From: Reyranella sp.
GTDB lineage: Bacteria; Pseudomonadota; Alphaproteobacteria; Reyranellales; Reyranellaceae
Direction of reading: 5' to 3'
Length of the DNA: 6,408 nt
NCBI GenBank assembly: GCA_030679805.1
Contig: JAUXST010000618.1
Coordinates: 1 to 6,408, forward strand
The notes under the pieces are model-generated. The model was not told where the DNA came from, did no database searches, and saw only the letters and a program-made list of their open reading frames with translations. A program made the translations under genes and the position numbers. Positions 6,238 through 6,408 of this stretch are shown here, one piece after another; the stretch's first letter is position 1, and the number at the start of each line of letters is the position of its first letter.

Positions 6238-6408
6238 CTAACGAAGTGTGTCGATCCCGATCGCGCCGCCTTCGTCGAGCGCGCGCTGCGTGGCGAGGGA
6301 GAGCACCAGCGCCTCGATCGCCCGCTCGGCGTCGAGTAGCGCAGGATCGGCTCGACCCCTGAGGCAATCAACGAAGCGTCGCAGCTCGACTTCGTAAGGA
6401 TTGCGGCC
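6238..6408 (-). CDS. Gfo/Idh/MocA-family oxidoreductase, C-terminal 56 residues (partial)
   Basis: The frame is open from the window edge to TAG at 6240-6238. It begins GRNPYEVELRRFVDCLRGRAD and ends RALDEGGAIGIDTLR. NPYxxELxxFxDCxRxG followed by a helix ending in an A-L-x-x-G-x-x-I tail is the usual C-terminus of Gfo/Idh/MocA NAD(P)-dependent sugar or cyclitol dehydrogenases. The catalytic and nucleotide-binding parts lie beyond the window, so substrate cannot be guessed and it is unknown whether the gene is intact. It shares the segment EGGAIGI, and 13 identical bases, with the remnant at 2994-3369. Confidence 0.65.
   Translation of the reverse strand, partial: GRNPYEVELRRFVDCLRGRADPALLDAERAIEALVLSLATQRALDEGGAIGIDTLR

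Noticed and set aside
6078..6371. A 97-codon minus-strand frame overlapping the oxidoreductase tail
   Set aside because: Its first half is an out-of-frame shadow of the Gfo/Idh/MocA C-terminus; the second half (ending KIPTIARRAR) resembles nothing I recognise and has no ribosome site evidence.

Overview
The window looks like chromosomal DNA of a GC-rich alphaproteobacterium. The evidence is high GC, strong third-position GC bias, and an ffs (SRP RNA) - dnaX pair in the arrangement familiar from that class. The genus cannot be told from the sequence. All supported genes lie on the minus strand, so the biological reading order runs from high to low coordinates.

Layout in reading order. (1) 6408-6238: the last 56 codons of a Gfo/Idh/MocA-type oxidoreductase. 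(2) 6237-5817: about 420 bases without a convincing gene, ending in a hairpin-bearing leader. (3) 5816-5439: a 125-residue peptide with three identical DNQNQNQG blocks, each preceded by a related helical segment, which looks like a multi-core RiPP precursor. (4) 5334-3370: a 654-residue radical SAM protein with an N-terminal B12-binding-like region, the likely maturase. (5) 3369-2994: a truncated, frameshifted Gfo/Idh/MocA remnant. (6) 3009-2128: a GrdB-like reductase-family protein that needs UGA (2529-2527) read as selenocysteine, giving a U-P-V-C motif, with a SECIS-like hairpin just after the UGA. (7) about 2080-1979: a candidate promoter followed by a strong intrinsic terminator. (8) 1967-1665: a small helix-turn-helix protein. 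(9) 1664-1462: a short stretch in which I see no gene. (10) 1461-1331: candidate promoter and ffs. (11) 1236-1: the first 412 codons of dnaX, running off the window.

The 1-1461 end is conserved housekeeping DNA (replication clamp loader, SRP RNA). The stretch from about 1665 to 6408 is accessory: a two-gene peptide-modification cassette, a selenoprotein and oxidoreductase debris suggesting rearrangement. The most interesting items are the NQNQNQ precursor/radical SAM pair, for which I recognise no described family, and the selenoprotein, which a standard annotation would split into two broken genes at the UGA. No peptidase, exporter or selenocysteine machinery gene is in the window, so these would have to be encoded elsewhere.
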